From assembly GCA_023248505.1 (NCBI GenBank), contig JAHFEM010000074.1, positions 1 through 7,619 on the forward strand: DNA of 7,619 nucleotides, in the 5' to 3' direction. Position numbers and translations under genes: made by a program. Positions 1-6,263 of the stretch are shown in pieces. Each line of letters begins with the position of its first letter. Within the stretch, counting starts at the first letter, position 1. This DNA is from Nitrospirota bacterium (GTDB lineage: Bacteria; Nitrospirota; Nitrospiria; SBBL01; Manganitrophaceae). The notes under the pieces were generated by a model that worked only from the letters and a program-made list of their open reading frames with translations, ran no database searches and was not told the DNA's origin.

Positions 1-1
1 G

Positions 2-403
2 ATGATCCCGATCGCACTGCGAAGCACCGAGGAGTTTTTGACGCTGGTCCCGGCCTCGATTCGGGAAGCGGCGCTGGCGCTGGGCCTGCCGGAGTGGAAG
101 GCCATCACATTCGTGGTTATCCCGACGGCGTTTCGCGGAATCCTCACCGGCGTGATGCTCGATCTGGCGCGGGTGGCGGGAGAGACGGCGCCGCTGCTCT
201 TCACCGCCTTCAGCAATCGTTTCTGGAGCAAAGGGCTGTCGGAGCCGACCGCAAGCCTGCCAGTGATGATCTATACGTATGCCATCGCCCCATATGAAGA
301 CTGGCACCGCCAGGCGTGGGCCGCCGGGATGGTTCTGTTGATGTTGGTTCTCGTCGCGAACCTTCTGGCGCGCGTCTTTCTCCATCGCCGGCTGAAAGGA
401 TAA
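2..403 (+). CDS. pstA: Phosphate ABC transporter permease PstA, C-terminal part (5' end outside window)
   Basis: PstA is one of the two inner-membrane permease subunits (with PstC) of the high-affinity phosphate importer. The visible 133 residues are the C-terminal part. They contain the ABC-permease EAA loop (EAA at visible residues 22-24, then G28 and a VIP segment), which docks onto the ATPase. The PstA-typical stretch [11 protein letters not shown] follows, and then a last hydrophobic segment before a basic tail (RRLKG). The reading frame is open from the first bases, and an intact PstA is roughly twice this length. The internal ATG at position 2 is therefore not the real start; the gene enters from the left. 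It stops 8 nt before pstB, consistent with co-transcription. Identification rests on these motifs plus the neighbouring pstB and phoU. Confidence 0.93.
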   Translation: MIPIALRSTEEFLTLVPASIREAALALGLPEWKAITFVVIPTAFRGILTGVMLDLARVAGETAPLLFTAFSNRFWSKGLSEPTASLPVMIYTYAIAPYEDWHRQAWAAGMVLLMLVLVANLLARVFLHRRLKG

Positions 404-411
404 CGTTTCTT

Positions 412-1173
412 ATGGGCAACCCGATCTTTGAAATCAGCCAACTCCATGCTTGGTTCGGAGAGGTTCATGTCCTCAAAGGGATCACCCTGGCGATTGCACC
501 CCAGGAGGTGACCGCCATCATCGGCCCTTCCGGCTGCGGAAAATCGACTTTCATCCGCTGTCTGAACCGCCTGCACGAGGTCACCCCCGGCGCGCGTGTC
601 TCGGGAACCGCGCTTTTAGACGGGGAAAATATCTACGGCCCGAGCATCGATCCGGCGACGATCCGGCGGCGGGTCGGCATGGTCTTTCAGAAACCGAACC
701 CTTTCCCGACGATGTCGGTCTACGACAACGTGGCGGCCGGCCTGAAACTGGGCGGGATACGCCGGCGCGACATCCTCGATGAACGGGTGGAGCGGGCGCT
801 GAAACAGGCCGTCCTGTGGGATGAGGTCAAGGACGCTTTGCATAAATCGGGGATGAGTCTCTCCGGCGGCCAACAGCAGCGTCTCTGCATCGCCCGCGCA
901 TTGGCCGTCGACCCGGAGGTGCTTCTGCTCGACGAGCCGACCTCGGCGCTTGATCCGATCGCCACCGGCCGGATCGAAGAACTATTGCGGGAATTGCGGG
1001 AAAGTTATACCATTGTGATTGTCACGCACAACATGCAGCAGGCGGCCCGGATCTCCGACAAAACCGGTTTCTTTCTGATGGGAGAATTGGTGGAATTCGA
1101 TCCCACCTCCCGGATGTTCACCAACCCGAAAGACTCCCGGACGGAAGATTACATCACCGGGCGGTTTGGATAA
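412..1173 (+). CDS. pstB: Phosphate ABC transporter ATP-binding protein PstB
   Basis: This is the cytoplasmic ATPase that powers phosphate import through PstC-PstA. The 253-residue protein is the normal family length and every nucleotide-binding motif is present. Walker A is GPSGCGKST (38-46), the Q-loop is at Q93 in the PstB-typical FQKPNPFP, the signature LSGGQ is at 150-154, Walker B LLLDEP ends at 176 with catalytic E175, and the switch histidine is H206 in VTHNMQQA. The FQKPNPFP stretch separates PstB from other ABC ATPases. I chose the ATG at 412 because AAAGGA lies 11 nt upstream (395-400) and the N-terminus then matches the family; the longer open frame from 316 would overlap pstA. 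The gene follows pstA by 8 nt. It is probably controlled with the upstream pst genes, whose promoter is outside the window. Confidence 0.97.
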   Translation: MGNPIFEISQLHAWFGEVHVLKGITLAIAPQEVTAIIGPSGCGKSTFIRCLNRLHEVTPGARVSGTALLDGENIYGPSIDPATIRRRVGMVFQKPNPFPTMSVYDNVAAGLKLGGIRRRDILDERVERALKQAVLWDEVKDALHKSGMSLSGGQQQRLCIARALAVDPEVLLLDEPTSALDPIATGRIEELLRELRESYTIVIVTHNMQQAARISDKTGFFLMGELVEFDPTSRMFTNPKDSRTEDYITGRFG

Positions 1174-1252
1174 AGGCAATCCCTCTCATCGTCAACGCCT
1201 TCTCTTTATCAGGGGAAGGAAGACGGGAAAGAGGGAAACCGAAAGAAAACAG

Positions 1253-1531
1253 ATGTTGGATCGGCTGAAAAGAATCGGACGAGATTTGAAACGAGAGATG
1301 AAGGCCTATCGGCTGGCGCTGAAGGACCCGCGAACGCCGATCTTGGCGAAGATCCTCTTGGGGCTCGCCGTCGGCTATCTCCTCTTGCCGTTCGATCTGG
1401 TCCCCGATTTCCTCCCGGTCGTCGGACAGATGGATGATCTGGTCATCGTCCCGTTTTTGGTCGTGTTGGGCCTTCGGTTCATTCCCAAAGAGGTCCTGGA
1501 GGATTGCCGGGTCCGGGCCGACGAAATTTAA
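1253..1531 (+). CDS. DUF1232 (YkvA-like) small membrane protein within the pst-phoU operon
   Basis: This is a 92-residue protein with a basic, amphipathic N-terminus (residues 4-24, rich in K and R) followed by the DUF1232 core. The core has a hydrophobic helix from about 33 to 46, then PFDLVPDFLP (46-55), G58, the acidic pair D61-D62 and a second hydrophobic helix (63-75). This Y-x3-P-x-DL-x-PDF-x-P...G-x2-DD pattern is the family hallmark. The family's biochemical role is not established; it is an integral membrane domain. The frame is open from a TTG at 1166 that would overlap pstB. I prefer the ATG at 1253 because the domain begins just after it, although no strong Shine-Dalgarno is visible (AGAGGG is distant). 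It lies 79 nt after pstB and 21 nt before phoU on the same strand, so a phosphate-linked role is possible but inferred only from position. Confidence 0.85.
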   Translation: MLDRLKRIGRDLKREMKAYRLALKDPRTPILAKILLGLAVGYLLLPFDLVPDFLPVVGQMDDLVIVPFLVVLGLRFIPKEVLEDCRVRADEI

Positions 1532-1542
1532 GGACCCTTTGT

Positions 1543-1548
1543 AAGGAG
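1543..1548 (+). promoter_or_regulatory. Ribosome binding site of phoU
   Basis: AAGGAG lies 4 nt before the ATG at 1553. This strong, slightly close Shine-Dalgarno fixes the phoU start. It sits in the 21-nt gap after the DUF1232 gene, so phoU can be translated independently within the shared transcript. Confidence 0.8.
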
Positions 1549-1552
1549 AGAA

Positions 1553-2209
1553 ATGCACCGCCATTTTGAAGAGGAGTTGACCCGACTCAAGGAAAGGATC
1601 CTGAAGATGGGGGCGTTGGTTGAATCGCAGATCGCCGCCTCGATCAAAGCGCTGGTGGAGCGCGACACCGCGCTGGCAAAGCAGACGATCCAGAACGATC
1701 ATCTCGTCAATGCGATGGATGTCGAGATCGATGAAGAGTGCATCCGGCTGCTGGCCCTCTACCAACCGGCCGCCCGCGACCTGCGCTTCATCACCACCGC
1801 CATGAAGATCACGACCGACCTTGAACGGATGAGCGATCTCTCCGAAGATATTTGCGAGCGGTCGATCGAGCTCGCCGAGGAGCCGCTTCTCAAGCCGTAC
1901 ATCGACATCCCGCGGATGGCGGAGGCGGCGCAGAAAATGGTGCGCGAGGCGCTCGACGCCTTCGTCAACAAGGATGCCGCGCTGGCCCGAAAGGTCTGCG
2001 CCGCCGACCAATTCATCGACGACCTGACCCACCAAATCTTCCGGGAACTCCTCTCCTACATGGCCGAAGACCCCACCACCATCACCCGCGCCGTCCGCAT
2101 CAGCTTCATCGCCAAATACATCGAACGAATCGGCGACCACGCCACCAACATCGCCGAGATGGTGGTGTACCTGGTGGAAGGGAAGATCATCCGCCACACG
2201 AAGATATAA
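1553..2209 (+). CDS. phoU: Phosphate signalling protein PhoU
   Basis: PhoU is a cytoplasmic all-helical protein at the membrane that links the Pst transporter to the PhoR sensor kinase and helps keep the Pho regulon off when phosphate is plentiful. The 218-residue length is typical. It has two pseudo-repeated three-helix PhoU domains, about 15-105 and 118-205. Each carries the metal-binding E-x3-D motif: E91-R-M-S-D95 in TDLERMSD, and E191-R-I-G-D195 in YIERIGDHATNIAE. The LRFITTAMKI segment (77-86) is also characteristic. The ATG at 1553 is supported by the AAGGAG site. It is the last gene of the visible pst cluster. No T-tract terminator follows, only inverted repeats overlapping its 3' end. 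Confidence 0.97.
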   Translation: MHRHFEEELTRLKERILKMGALVESQIAASIKALVERDTALAKQTIQNDHLVNAMDVEIDEECIRLLALYQPAARDLRFITTAMKITTDLERMSDLSEDICERSIELAEEPLLKPYIDIPRMAEAAQKMVREALDAFVNKDAALARKVCAADQFIDDLTHQIFRELLSYMAEDPTTITRAVRISFIAKYIERIGDHATNIAEMVVYLVEGKIIRHTKI

Positions 2210-2290
2210 GTTAGGAACGCGGAACCGAACGCGAAACGTCTGCCCGGACGCCGCACAACGCTCAACAATTCCCGCGTTCCCTTCCACCAG
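2171..2290 (+). repeat. Two overlapping, mutually exclusive inverted repeats at the 3' end of phoU
   Basis: The outer pair is a perfect 14-bp inverted repeat: CTGGTGGAAGGGAA at 2171-2184, inside the last codons of phoU, and its reverse complement at 2277-2290. The inner pair is GGAACGCGG at 2214-2222 with CCGCGTTCC at 2272-2280. The two right arms share 2277-2280, so an RNA cannot form both stems in full. GAACGCG also recurs at 2227-2233, and a small CGTC...GACG stem lies between the inner arms. There is no T-tract, so this is not a classical intrinsic terminator. It could be a mRNA 3'-end structure or a palindromic interspersed repeat. Confidence 0.6.
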
Positions 2291-2329
2291 ACGAACACCG
2301 GGACAATCCTCCCGCAGCCCTACTCCGTC

Positions 2330-2358
2330 TTGACAGCTTCCCTCTCCTCCGCTACGAT
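2330..2358 (+). promoter_or_regulatory. Sigma-70-type promoter for the thiolase-like gene
   Basis: A perfect -35 box TTGACA (2330-2335) is followed by a 17-bp spacer and a -10 box TACGAT (2353-2358). Transcription would start near 2365, giving a leader of about 40 nt before the ATG at 2404. This separates the thiolase-like gene from the pst-phoU operon. No activator or operator site was recognised. Confidence 0.75.
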
Positions 2359-2403
2359 TGAACTCGATTCGTTTCCTCCCACCCCAAACCCAGAGGTCGA
2401 ACG

Positions 2404-3687
2404 ATGCGCCCTGTCTACATGATCACCGGCGGAATCACCAAATTTAAAAAGGCCAATCCTGAAAAAGACTTCCGCTACATGGTCAAAGAGGCGTTCGACT
2501 ATGCCCTCGCCGATCTCCCCAAGTTGAAACTGGAGATGATCGACGGCGCCGTCGGCTCCTACTTCTCCGATCACTTCGCCCGGCAATTGAAAGCCGCCAG
2601 CATGGTCCAGGACTATCTCGGCCTCTGCCCCAAGCCGTCGAAGCGAATCGAGGGGGGCGGCGCCACCGGCGGCCTCTGTTTCCAGAGCGCCTGGGAAGCG
2701 GTCGCATCGGGGCGGATGAACGTCTGCCTCGCCTTCGGGTTCGAGACGATGTCGCGGGTCAACACCTGGAAGGGAAATGAATTCATCGCGCTCGCTTCCG
2801 ATACCAACTTCGACTTCCCGGTCGGCGGCTTCTACACCGGCTACTATGCGATGATGGTCCGGCGGCACATGCATGAATTCGGGACGACACCGGAGCAGTT
2901 GGCGATGGTGTCGATCAAAAACCACGCCAATGCCCTCTACAATCCCTATGCCCAGAGCCCGAAGAAATTGACGGTGGCCGACGTGCGAAACGCCCAGATG
3001 GTCGCCACCCCCCTGACGATGCTCGACATCTGCACGATGTCCGACGGCGCGGCGGTCTGCTTTCTCGCCTCGGAGGAGGCGGCGCAGAAACTCTGCCCGA
3101 ATCCGGTGAAGGTCGCCGGGGTCGGCTCCGGAAGCGATGCGATGCGGATGGCCGACCGGCCTCACGGGAAAGTCCTTCTGCTGCCGCATGAGAAAGCGAG
3201 CGACTACAGGAATCTCAAGTATCCCGGCGTCCACTCCTTCCGCGGAGGACGCGCGGCGGCCAAGCAGGCGTATGAGATGGCGGGGGTTCAAAACCCGATC
3301 GACGATTTCGATTTCATCGAGCTGCACGATGCCTACACCTCCTCGGAGGTTCAGACCTATGAGGACCTCGGCCTTTGCAAATACGGCGAGGGAGGAACGT
3401 TCGTCGAGGAGGGGAACCCCTTCATGCCCGGGATCGACTACGGCCTCCACCTGCCGAAGCAGGGACGCATCCCGGTCAATCCGAGCGGCGGGCTCCTCGC
3501 CTGCGGCCATCCGGTCGGCGCCACCGGCCTGATGCAGGCGGTCTTCGCCTTCTGGCAACACCAGGGGACCATTAAAAAACATCTCGGGAGCGGCAAGCTT
3601 CAGATCAAGAACCCCCGGCGCAGCCTCATCCATAGTCATGCCGGCACCGGCACCTACATCACGGTGAGCATTCTCGAACAGGTCTGA
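2404..3687 (+). CDS. Thiolase-family protein (SCP2/archaeal type) with an atypical active site
   Basis: This 427-residue protein has the thiolase fold of acyl-CoA acetyltransferases, closest in pattern to the SCP2-type and archaeal branch. Supporting motifs are GFETMSR after the first helix region, KNHANALYNPYAQ, the T-MSDGAAV segment, ELHDAYTSSEVQTYEDLGLC (H308), and NPSGGLLACGHPVGATG (H369). The nucleophile loop, which normally reads NNNC-A-T-G in this branch, here reads GGG-A-T-G (84-89), putting Gly86 where the cysteine belongs. The acid/base cysteine is also missing: HDAY replaces HDCF, and HAG (412-414) replaces the CxG of other thiolases. C92 and C367 are the nearby cysteines. The ATG at 2404 follows AGAGGT and its own promoter. 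The gene stands alone: no OB-fold DUF35, HMG-CoA synthase or beta-oxidation partner is visible. It may be a divergent acyl-CoA condensing or cleaving enzyme or a non-catalytic paralogue; the substrate is unknown. Confidence 0.9.
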   Translation: MRPVYMITGGITKFKKANPEKDFRYMVKEAFDYALADLPKLKLEMIDGAVGSYFSDHFARQLKAASMVQDYLGLCPKPSKRIEGGGATGGLCFQSAWEAVASGRMNVCLAFGFETMSRVNTWKGNEFIALASDTNFDFPVGGFYTGYYAMMVRRHMHEFGTTPEQLAMVSIKNHANALYNPYAQSPKKLTVADVRNAQMVATPLTMLDICTMSDGAAVCFLASEEAAQKLCPNPVKVAGVGSGSDAMRMADRPHGKVLLLPHEKASDYRNLKYPGVHSFRGGRAAAKQAYEMAGVQNPIDDFDFIELHDAYTSSEVQTYEDLGLCKYGEGGTFVEEGNPFMPGIDYGLHLPKQGRIPVNPSGGLLACGHPVGATGLMQAVFAFWQHQGTIKKHLGSGKLQIKNPRRSLIHSHAGTGTYITVSILEQV

Positions 3688-3794
3688 AAGCCCGCTCGAC
3701 TCTTTTTTATAGGGAACCCCCGTACGATCTTCTCCACCCGCGTCTGATCCGTTCATCCTATTCGGTATAGATCTGCAACGGCCAAGCAGGCCGA

Positions 3795-3824
3795 TTGCCT
3801 TCCCCGTTCTCATTCTTTTATAAT
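3795..3824 (+). promoter_or_regulatory. Probable sigma-70 promoter before the small membrane peptide
   Basis: A consensus -10 TATAAT (3819-3824) lies 18 bp after a weak -35 TTGCCT (3795-3800). Transcription would begin near 3831. It is the only good promoter in the 188-nt gap after the thiolase-like gene, which otherwise holds only a short T-run (3702-3707) without a convincing hairpin. Confidence 0.5.
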
Positions 3825-3875
3825 AGGCTCATACAGGAAGAGATAAAGAAATCTTCTTACTTTGTCTGCACGGCC

Positions 3876-3992
3876 ATGGCTGAAAACTATGACGAAAAAA
3901 ATAAGTTAAGCGGCATTCACCCCGCCGTTTTCATTGTTGCAATGTTCGGGATCATGATCATCCTCATCCTCGGCCTCTTGCAGCTTGGATAG
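3876..3992 (+). CDS. Small single-pass membrane peptide, unknown function (38 aa)
   Basis: This open frame encodes a 38-residue peptide. It has a charged N-terminus (MAENYDEKNKLSG) and one hydrophobic helix (about residues 15-38, HPAVFIVAMFGIMIILILGLLQLG). The C-terminal end is essentially the end of the helix. This layout resembles small regulatory or accessory subunits of membrane complexes, but I recognise no family. A TATAAT promoter lies about 50 nt upstream and a strong hairpin about 60 nt downstream, so it may form its own small unit. No Shine-Dalgarno sits close to the ATG; AGGAAG at 3835-3840 is too far away. The frame is open back to a TTG at 3795, but that start would lie inside the promoter. 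The assignment is tentative for these reasons. Confidence 0.5.
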   Translation: MAENYDEKNKLSGIHPAVFIVAMFGIMIILILGLLQLG

Positions 3993-4050
3993 CCTTCTCG
4001 ACGCATCGGGGTGATCCGCTTTGAAGCGCCTCTCTTTTAGATGGATCGCA

Positions 4051-4079
4051 TCCGATCCTCTCCCTCAGAGAGGATCGGA
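4051..4079. other. Perfect 12-bp hairpin, possible transcript end of the small membrane peptide gene
   Basis: TCCGATCCTCTC (4051-4062) and its exact reverse complement (4068-4079) enclose a 5-nt loop CCTCA. Neither side is followed by a T-tract, so it is not a standard intrinsic terminator. It could protect an mRNA 3' end, act as a protein-binding palindrome, or be part of a repeat. A weaker CGCT-TTGA-AGCG stem (4017-4028) followed by a CTCTCTTTTA run lies just upstream. Confidence 0.6.
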
Positions 4080-4133
4080 ATGTGTGGGCGGATTTTTCGC
4101 GCCCGCGGGTCATGAACGGAGGGAAGCGCCGAA

Positions 4134-4408
4134 TTGAGAGGAGCGCGCCGCGCCGCAACCGCCAAGGAGTCCCCGTCGAATCCCCCCTCACCCAAATTGG
4201 ATGCTCCTGCTTTCGTAAAACAGACACTCATTGCAGTCGGCATTGCAGCGGGTGCGGTTCTCCTGCCGCCGGCGCTCACGGTCGCCGTGCAGGTACTCAT
4301 CGGCGCCCCGGCGTGATGCTCGCTTCCCCTCTCACCGCCAGCCTCTGGATGATCGTCAAAATGCTTTATATCGAGGACACGCTCGGGGATTCGGTCGATC
4401 AAGTGTGA
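4134..4408 (+). pseudogene. Eroded AI-2E family transporter (PerM-like) remnant, internally deleted and frameshifted
   Basis: Two short frames that meet at a TGATG overlap (4314-4318) together resemble the ends of an AI-2E family transporter, a multi-pass membrane protein usually about 350 residues long. Frame one starts at TTG 4134, with GGAGGG at 4118-4123, and ends at 4316. It carries an N-terminal-like segment (DAPAFVKQTLIAVGIAAGA) joined directly to LPPALTVAVQVLIGA, which normally lies near the family's C-terminus. Frame two, from 4316 to 4408, continues with VMLASPLTASLWMIVKMLYIEDTLGD, matching the usual C-terminal PL...VKMLYxEDxLGD ending. I infer a large in-frame internal deletion plus a small deletion or frameshift near 4314. 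Family assignment is from remembered motifs. The alternative is a genuine 60-residue membrane peptide with a translationally coupled 30-residue peptide. Confidence 0.5.
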
Positions 4409-4477
4409 CGCCGGATACACTTCAGGCCCTCTCGAAACCGAATGGAGCCGATCTGATCGGCCGACCCACCAATTTTC

Positions 4478-4506
4478 TTGTTCCATTCTTCCCTTTTTGA
4501 TATATT
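4478..4506 (+). promoter_or_regulatory. Sigma-70-type promoter for the TPR protein gene
   Basis: TTGTTC (4478-4483), a 17-bp spacer and TATATT (4501-4506) form a good promoter. The start point would be near 4513, leaving a leader of about 47 nt to the ATG at 4560. The 151 nt between the transporter remnant and the gene hold nothing else that I recognise. Confidence 0.6.
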
Positions 4507-4559
4507 CCGATCATCTCTCCGTGATCACCCCTGGAGAGCCATCCAAATGGAGAAATAAC

Positions 4560-6221
4560 ATGCAGGCGCTACGGGAAGCGATCGGCAATCTGGCCGGAGT
4601 CCTCTTCGGTCTCCTGGAGGTGGTCGGCGCCGCCCTGGCATTGTTGGCGGTGATCCTCTTGGCCGCCATGATTCTGAGATCGATCGGGCGCGCCGTCCTC
4701 GGGCGCGCAACGCTGGTCCTCCCCTTTCGCGGAGCCGACAAAGTCGGCCTCTGTCTGAACGAGATCGTGGCCCAACAGCTCGGGGAGATCGAAATGGCCT
4801 GGCAGGTGTTGAGCCGTCAGGTTCGGGGGGCCCAGGCGGCGGCCAAGGCCGGCAACACGGCGATGTTGGTCGATCTGGGACGGAGCGAGCCCGACACCAT
4901 TCTCGACCCGGAGCAGGAGATTCTGATCCTCTCCGACCCGATGGAGGGACAGGCGATCGGTTCGATCGGCTTCGGCGCGTTTAGCTTCTCCCCCGACAGC
5001 CTCTTTGCCCTCTCCTACCGGATCCGAACGCTCCTGGCGCGGCGAACCATCCAGGGGGGGATCGATCAGGTCGGCGCCACCGTGCGGTTCTCGACGACCC
5101 TGACGACCGATCGGGGAAAGCCGACGACGATGGTCCTGGTCCGATCGATCGAGCGGGCCGATCAGCTTTTGGAACTGGTCGATGACATGGCCTTTGAGAT
5201 CGTCAAACGCCGATGGGGACTGGGGAGCGAAGCGAAAACCTGGCGGGGATATCGGACCTTCATCGAAGGGTACACCCATCACATCCGTTATATCCGGAGC
5301 GGAAACACCGCCGAGCGCGAGGCGGCGATCGAGCGGTACCAGCAATCGGTGGAGATCGAACCCGATTACGCCCTCGCCCATTATAATCTCGGCAGCCTGC
5401 TCTACAACCGGTTCACCGCGACCGACAACGATCGGGCGATTGAGCACCTCCGCAAAGCCGCCGAGAGCGGCGAGGGGATTCTCAAGGCACTCACCCTGGG
5501 GGTTCTCTCACGGGCGTACTGTCAGCAGGTCCACCGTTACGGACACGAGAAGATGCCCTGGATGTCGTGGGCGGAGGAGACGAGCGCCAAGGCGGTTCAA
5601 CTCGGCCCCGACCTCGAAGAAGCCTGGCTGGCATACGGCTTCGCCCTTCAGTTTCTCGGAAAACCGCGCGAAGCGATCGAGGCCTACTGGCGCGTCATGG
5701 CCCTTCCCGGCGACTCCCCGGAGGAGCTTCGCCTCAAATCGTCGGCCGAGAACAACCGGGCGTACATCGCGATGACCGAGTTCGGCGATCTTAAAGAGGC
5801 GGAGGTCCTCTTCAAACATGCGCTGGCGCTCGATCCCCATAACAAGTTCTCCTATGCCAATCTCGGCGAGATCTACAAGCGCCAGAAAAATTATTCCGCC
5901 GCCCTCGTGGCGTTCGAGCAGGCGATCCGTCTCGACCCGCGCTACATCAACGGAACGAACGAGTTGGGGATGCTCTACATCGCCATGGCGGCAGAGGCCC
6001 GCGACACGGGGCGGCAGAAGGAGACGGAGCAGTCCCTCAAGACGGCGCGGCAATGGCACGACCGCGCCCTCTCCCTCGTTCCGGAAGAAGAGCAGCGTCA
6101 TCGGGCCGAACTGCTCAAGCGCTTTGCGAAAGCCTATCGGAAGGAGCGCTTTCAGGAAGAGGCGGTGGCGGCGGAGCGTTTATTAGACGGGGGAACACCC
6201 TCCACCGAAAAGACGAATTGA
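4560..6221 (+). CDS. Membrane-anchored TPR protein with an uncharacterised middle domain
   Basis: This is a 553-residue protein in three parts. A short basic N-terminus leads into one transmembrane helix (about 14-39). A middle domain (about 52-240) of alternating strands and helices follows, including VGATVRFSTTLTT and ELVDDMAFEIVKRRWG. A C-terminal superhelix holds about five TPR-like repeats, at roughly 250-290, 350-383, 396-428, 427-460 and 461-510, with PDYALAHYNLGSLLYN and NKFSYANLGEIYKRQKNYSAALVAFEQAIRLDP as the clearest. TPRs bind protein partners, so an anchored scaffold role is likely, but no partner is encoded nearby. The middle domain loosely recalls the strand-rich region that precedes TPRs in some cyclase-associated and TolB-N-like proteins; this is only a guess. 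The ATG at 4560 is preferred over the TTG at 4497, which overlaps the promoter, because TGGAGA (4548-4553) is well placed. The gene converges with the response regulator gene, with 42 nt between them. Confidence 0.85.
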   Translation: MQALREAIGNLAGVLFGLLEVVGAALALLAVILLAAMILRSIGRAVLGRATLVLPFRGADKVGLCLNEIVAQQLGEIEMAWQVLSRQVRGAQAAAKAGNTAMLVDLGRSEPDTILDPEQEILILSDPMEGQAIGSIGFGAFSFSPDSLFALSYRIRTLLARRTIQGGIDQVGATVRFSTTLTTDRGKPTTMVLVRSIERADQLLELVDDMAFEIVKRRWGLGSEAKTWRGYRTFIEGYTHHIRYIRSGNTAEREAAIERYQQSVEIEPDYALAHYNLGSLLYNRFTATDNDRAIEHLRKAAESGEGILKALTLGVLSRAYCQQVHRYGHEKMPWMSWAEETSAKAVQLGPDLEEAWLAYGFALQFLGKPREAIEAYWRVMALPGDSPEELRLKSSAENNRAYIAMTEFGDLKEAEVLFKHALALDPHNKFSYANLGEIYKRQKNYSAALVAFEQAIRLDPRYINGTNELGMLYIAMAAEARDTGRQKETEQSLKTARQWHDRALSLVPEEEQRHRAELLKRFAKAYRKERFQEEAVAAERLLDGGTPSTEKTN

Positions 6222-6263
6222 AAACACCCCGGCTCAAGGTCGAGGGCGCCGCTGCTTACCTGT

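Noticed and set aside
1166..1252. TTG start that would extend the DUF1232 protein by 29 residues
   Set aside because: It overlaps pstB, lacks a Shine-Dalgarno, and the extension adds only basic filler before the domain.
1154..2287. 377-residue minus-strand open frame opposite the DUF1232 gene and phoU
   Set aside because: The plus-strand DUF1232 and PhoU proteins are both strongly supported, and the antisense product shows no recognisable motifs.
3660..3710. T-run after the thiolase-like gene as an intrinsic terminator
   Set aside because: Only a 4-bp GAGC/GCTC pairing with a wide loop precedes the T-run, which is not enough for a terminator call.
2320..3813. 497-residue open frame on the minus strand opposite the thiolase-like gene
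   Set aside because: It is the antisense shadow of a clearly conserved thiolase-fold gene in GC-rich DNA. Its product is compositionally odd (rich in R, G, E and H) with no domain pattern.
4037..4486. 149-residue minus-strand open frame across the transporter remnant
   Set aside because: The plus-strand frames match transporter-like membrane segments, while the antisense product has no structure-like pattern.
4497..4559. TTG start that would extend the TPR protein by 21 residues
   Set aside because: It lies within the promoter, upstream of the predicted transcription start, and the ATG at 4560 has a good ribosome binding site.
4569..5447. 292-residue minus-strand open frame opposite the TPR gene
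   Set aside because: It is a shadow of the TPR protein frame with low-complexity antisense composition and no ribosome binding site that I could identify.
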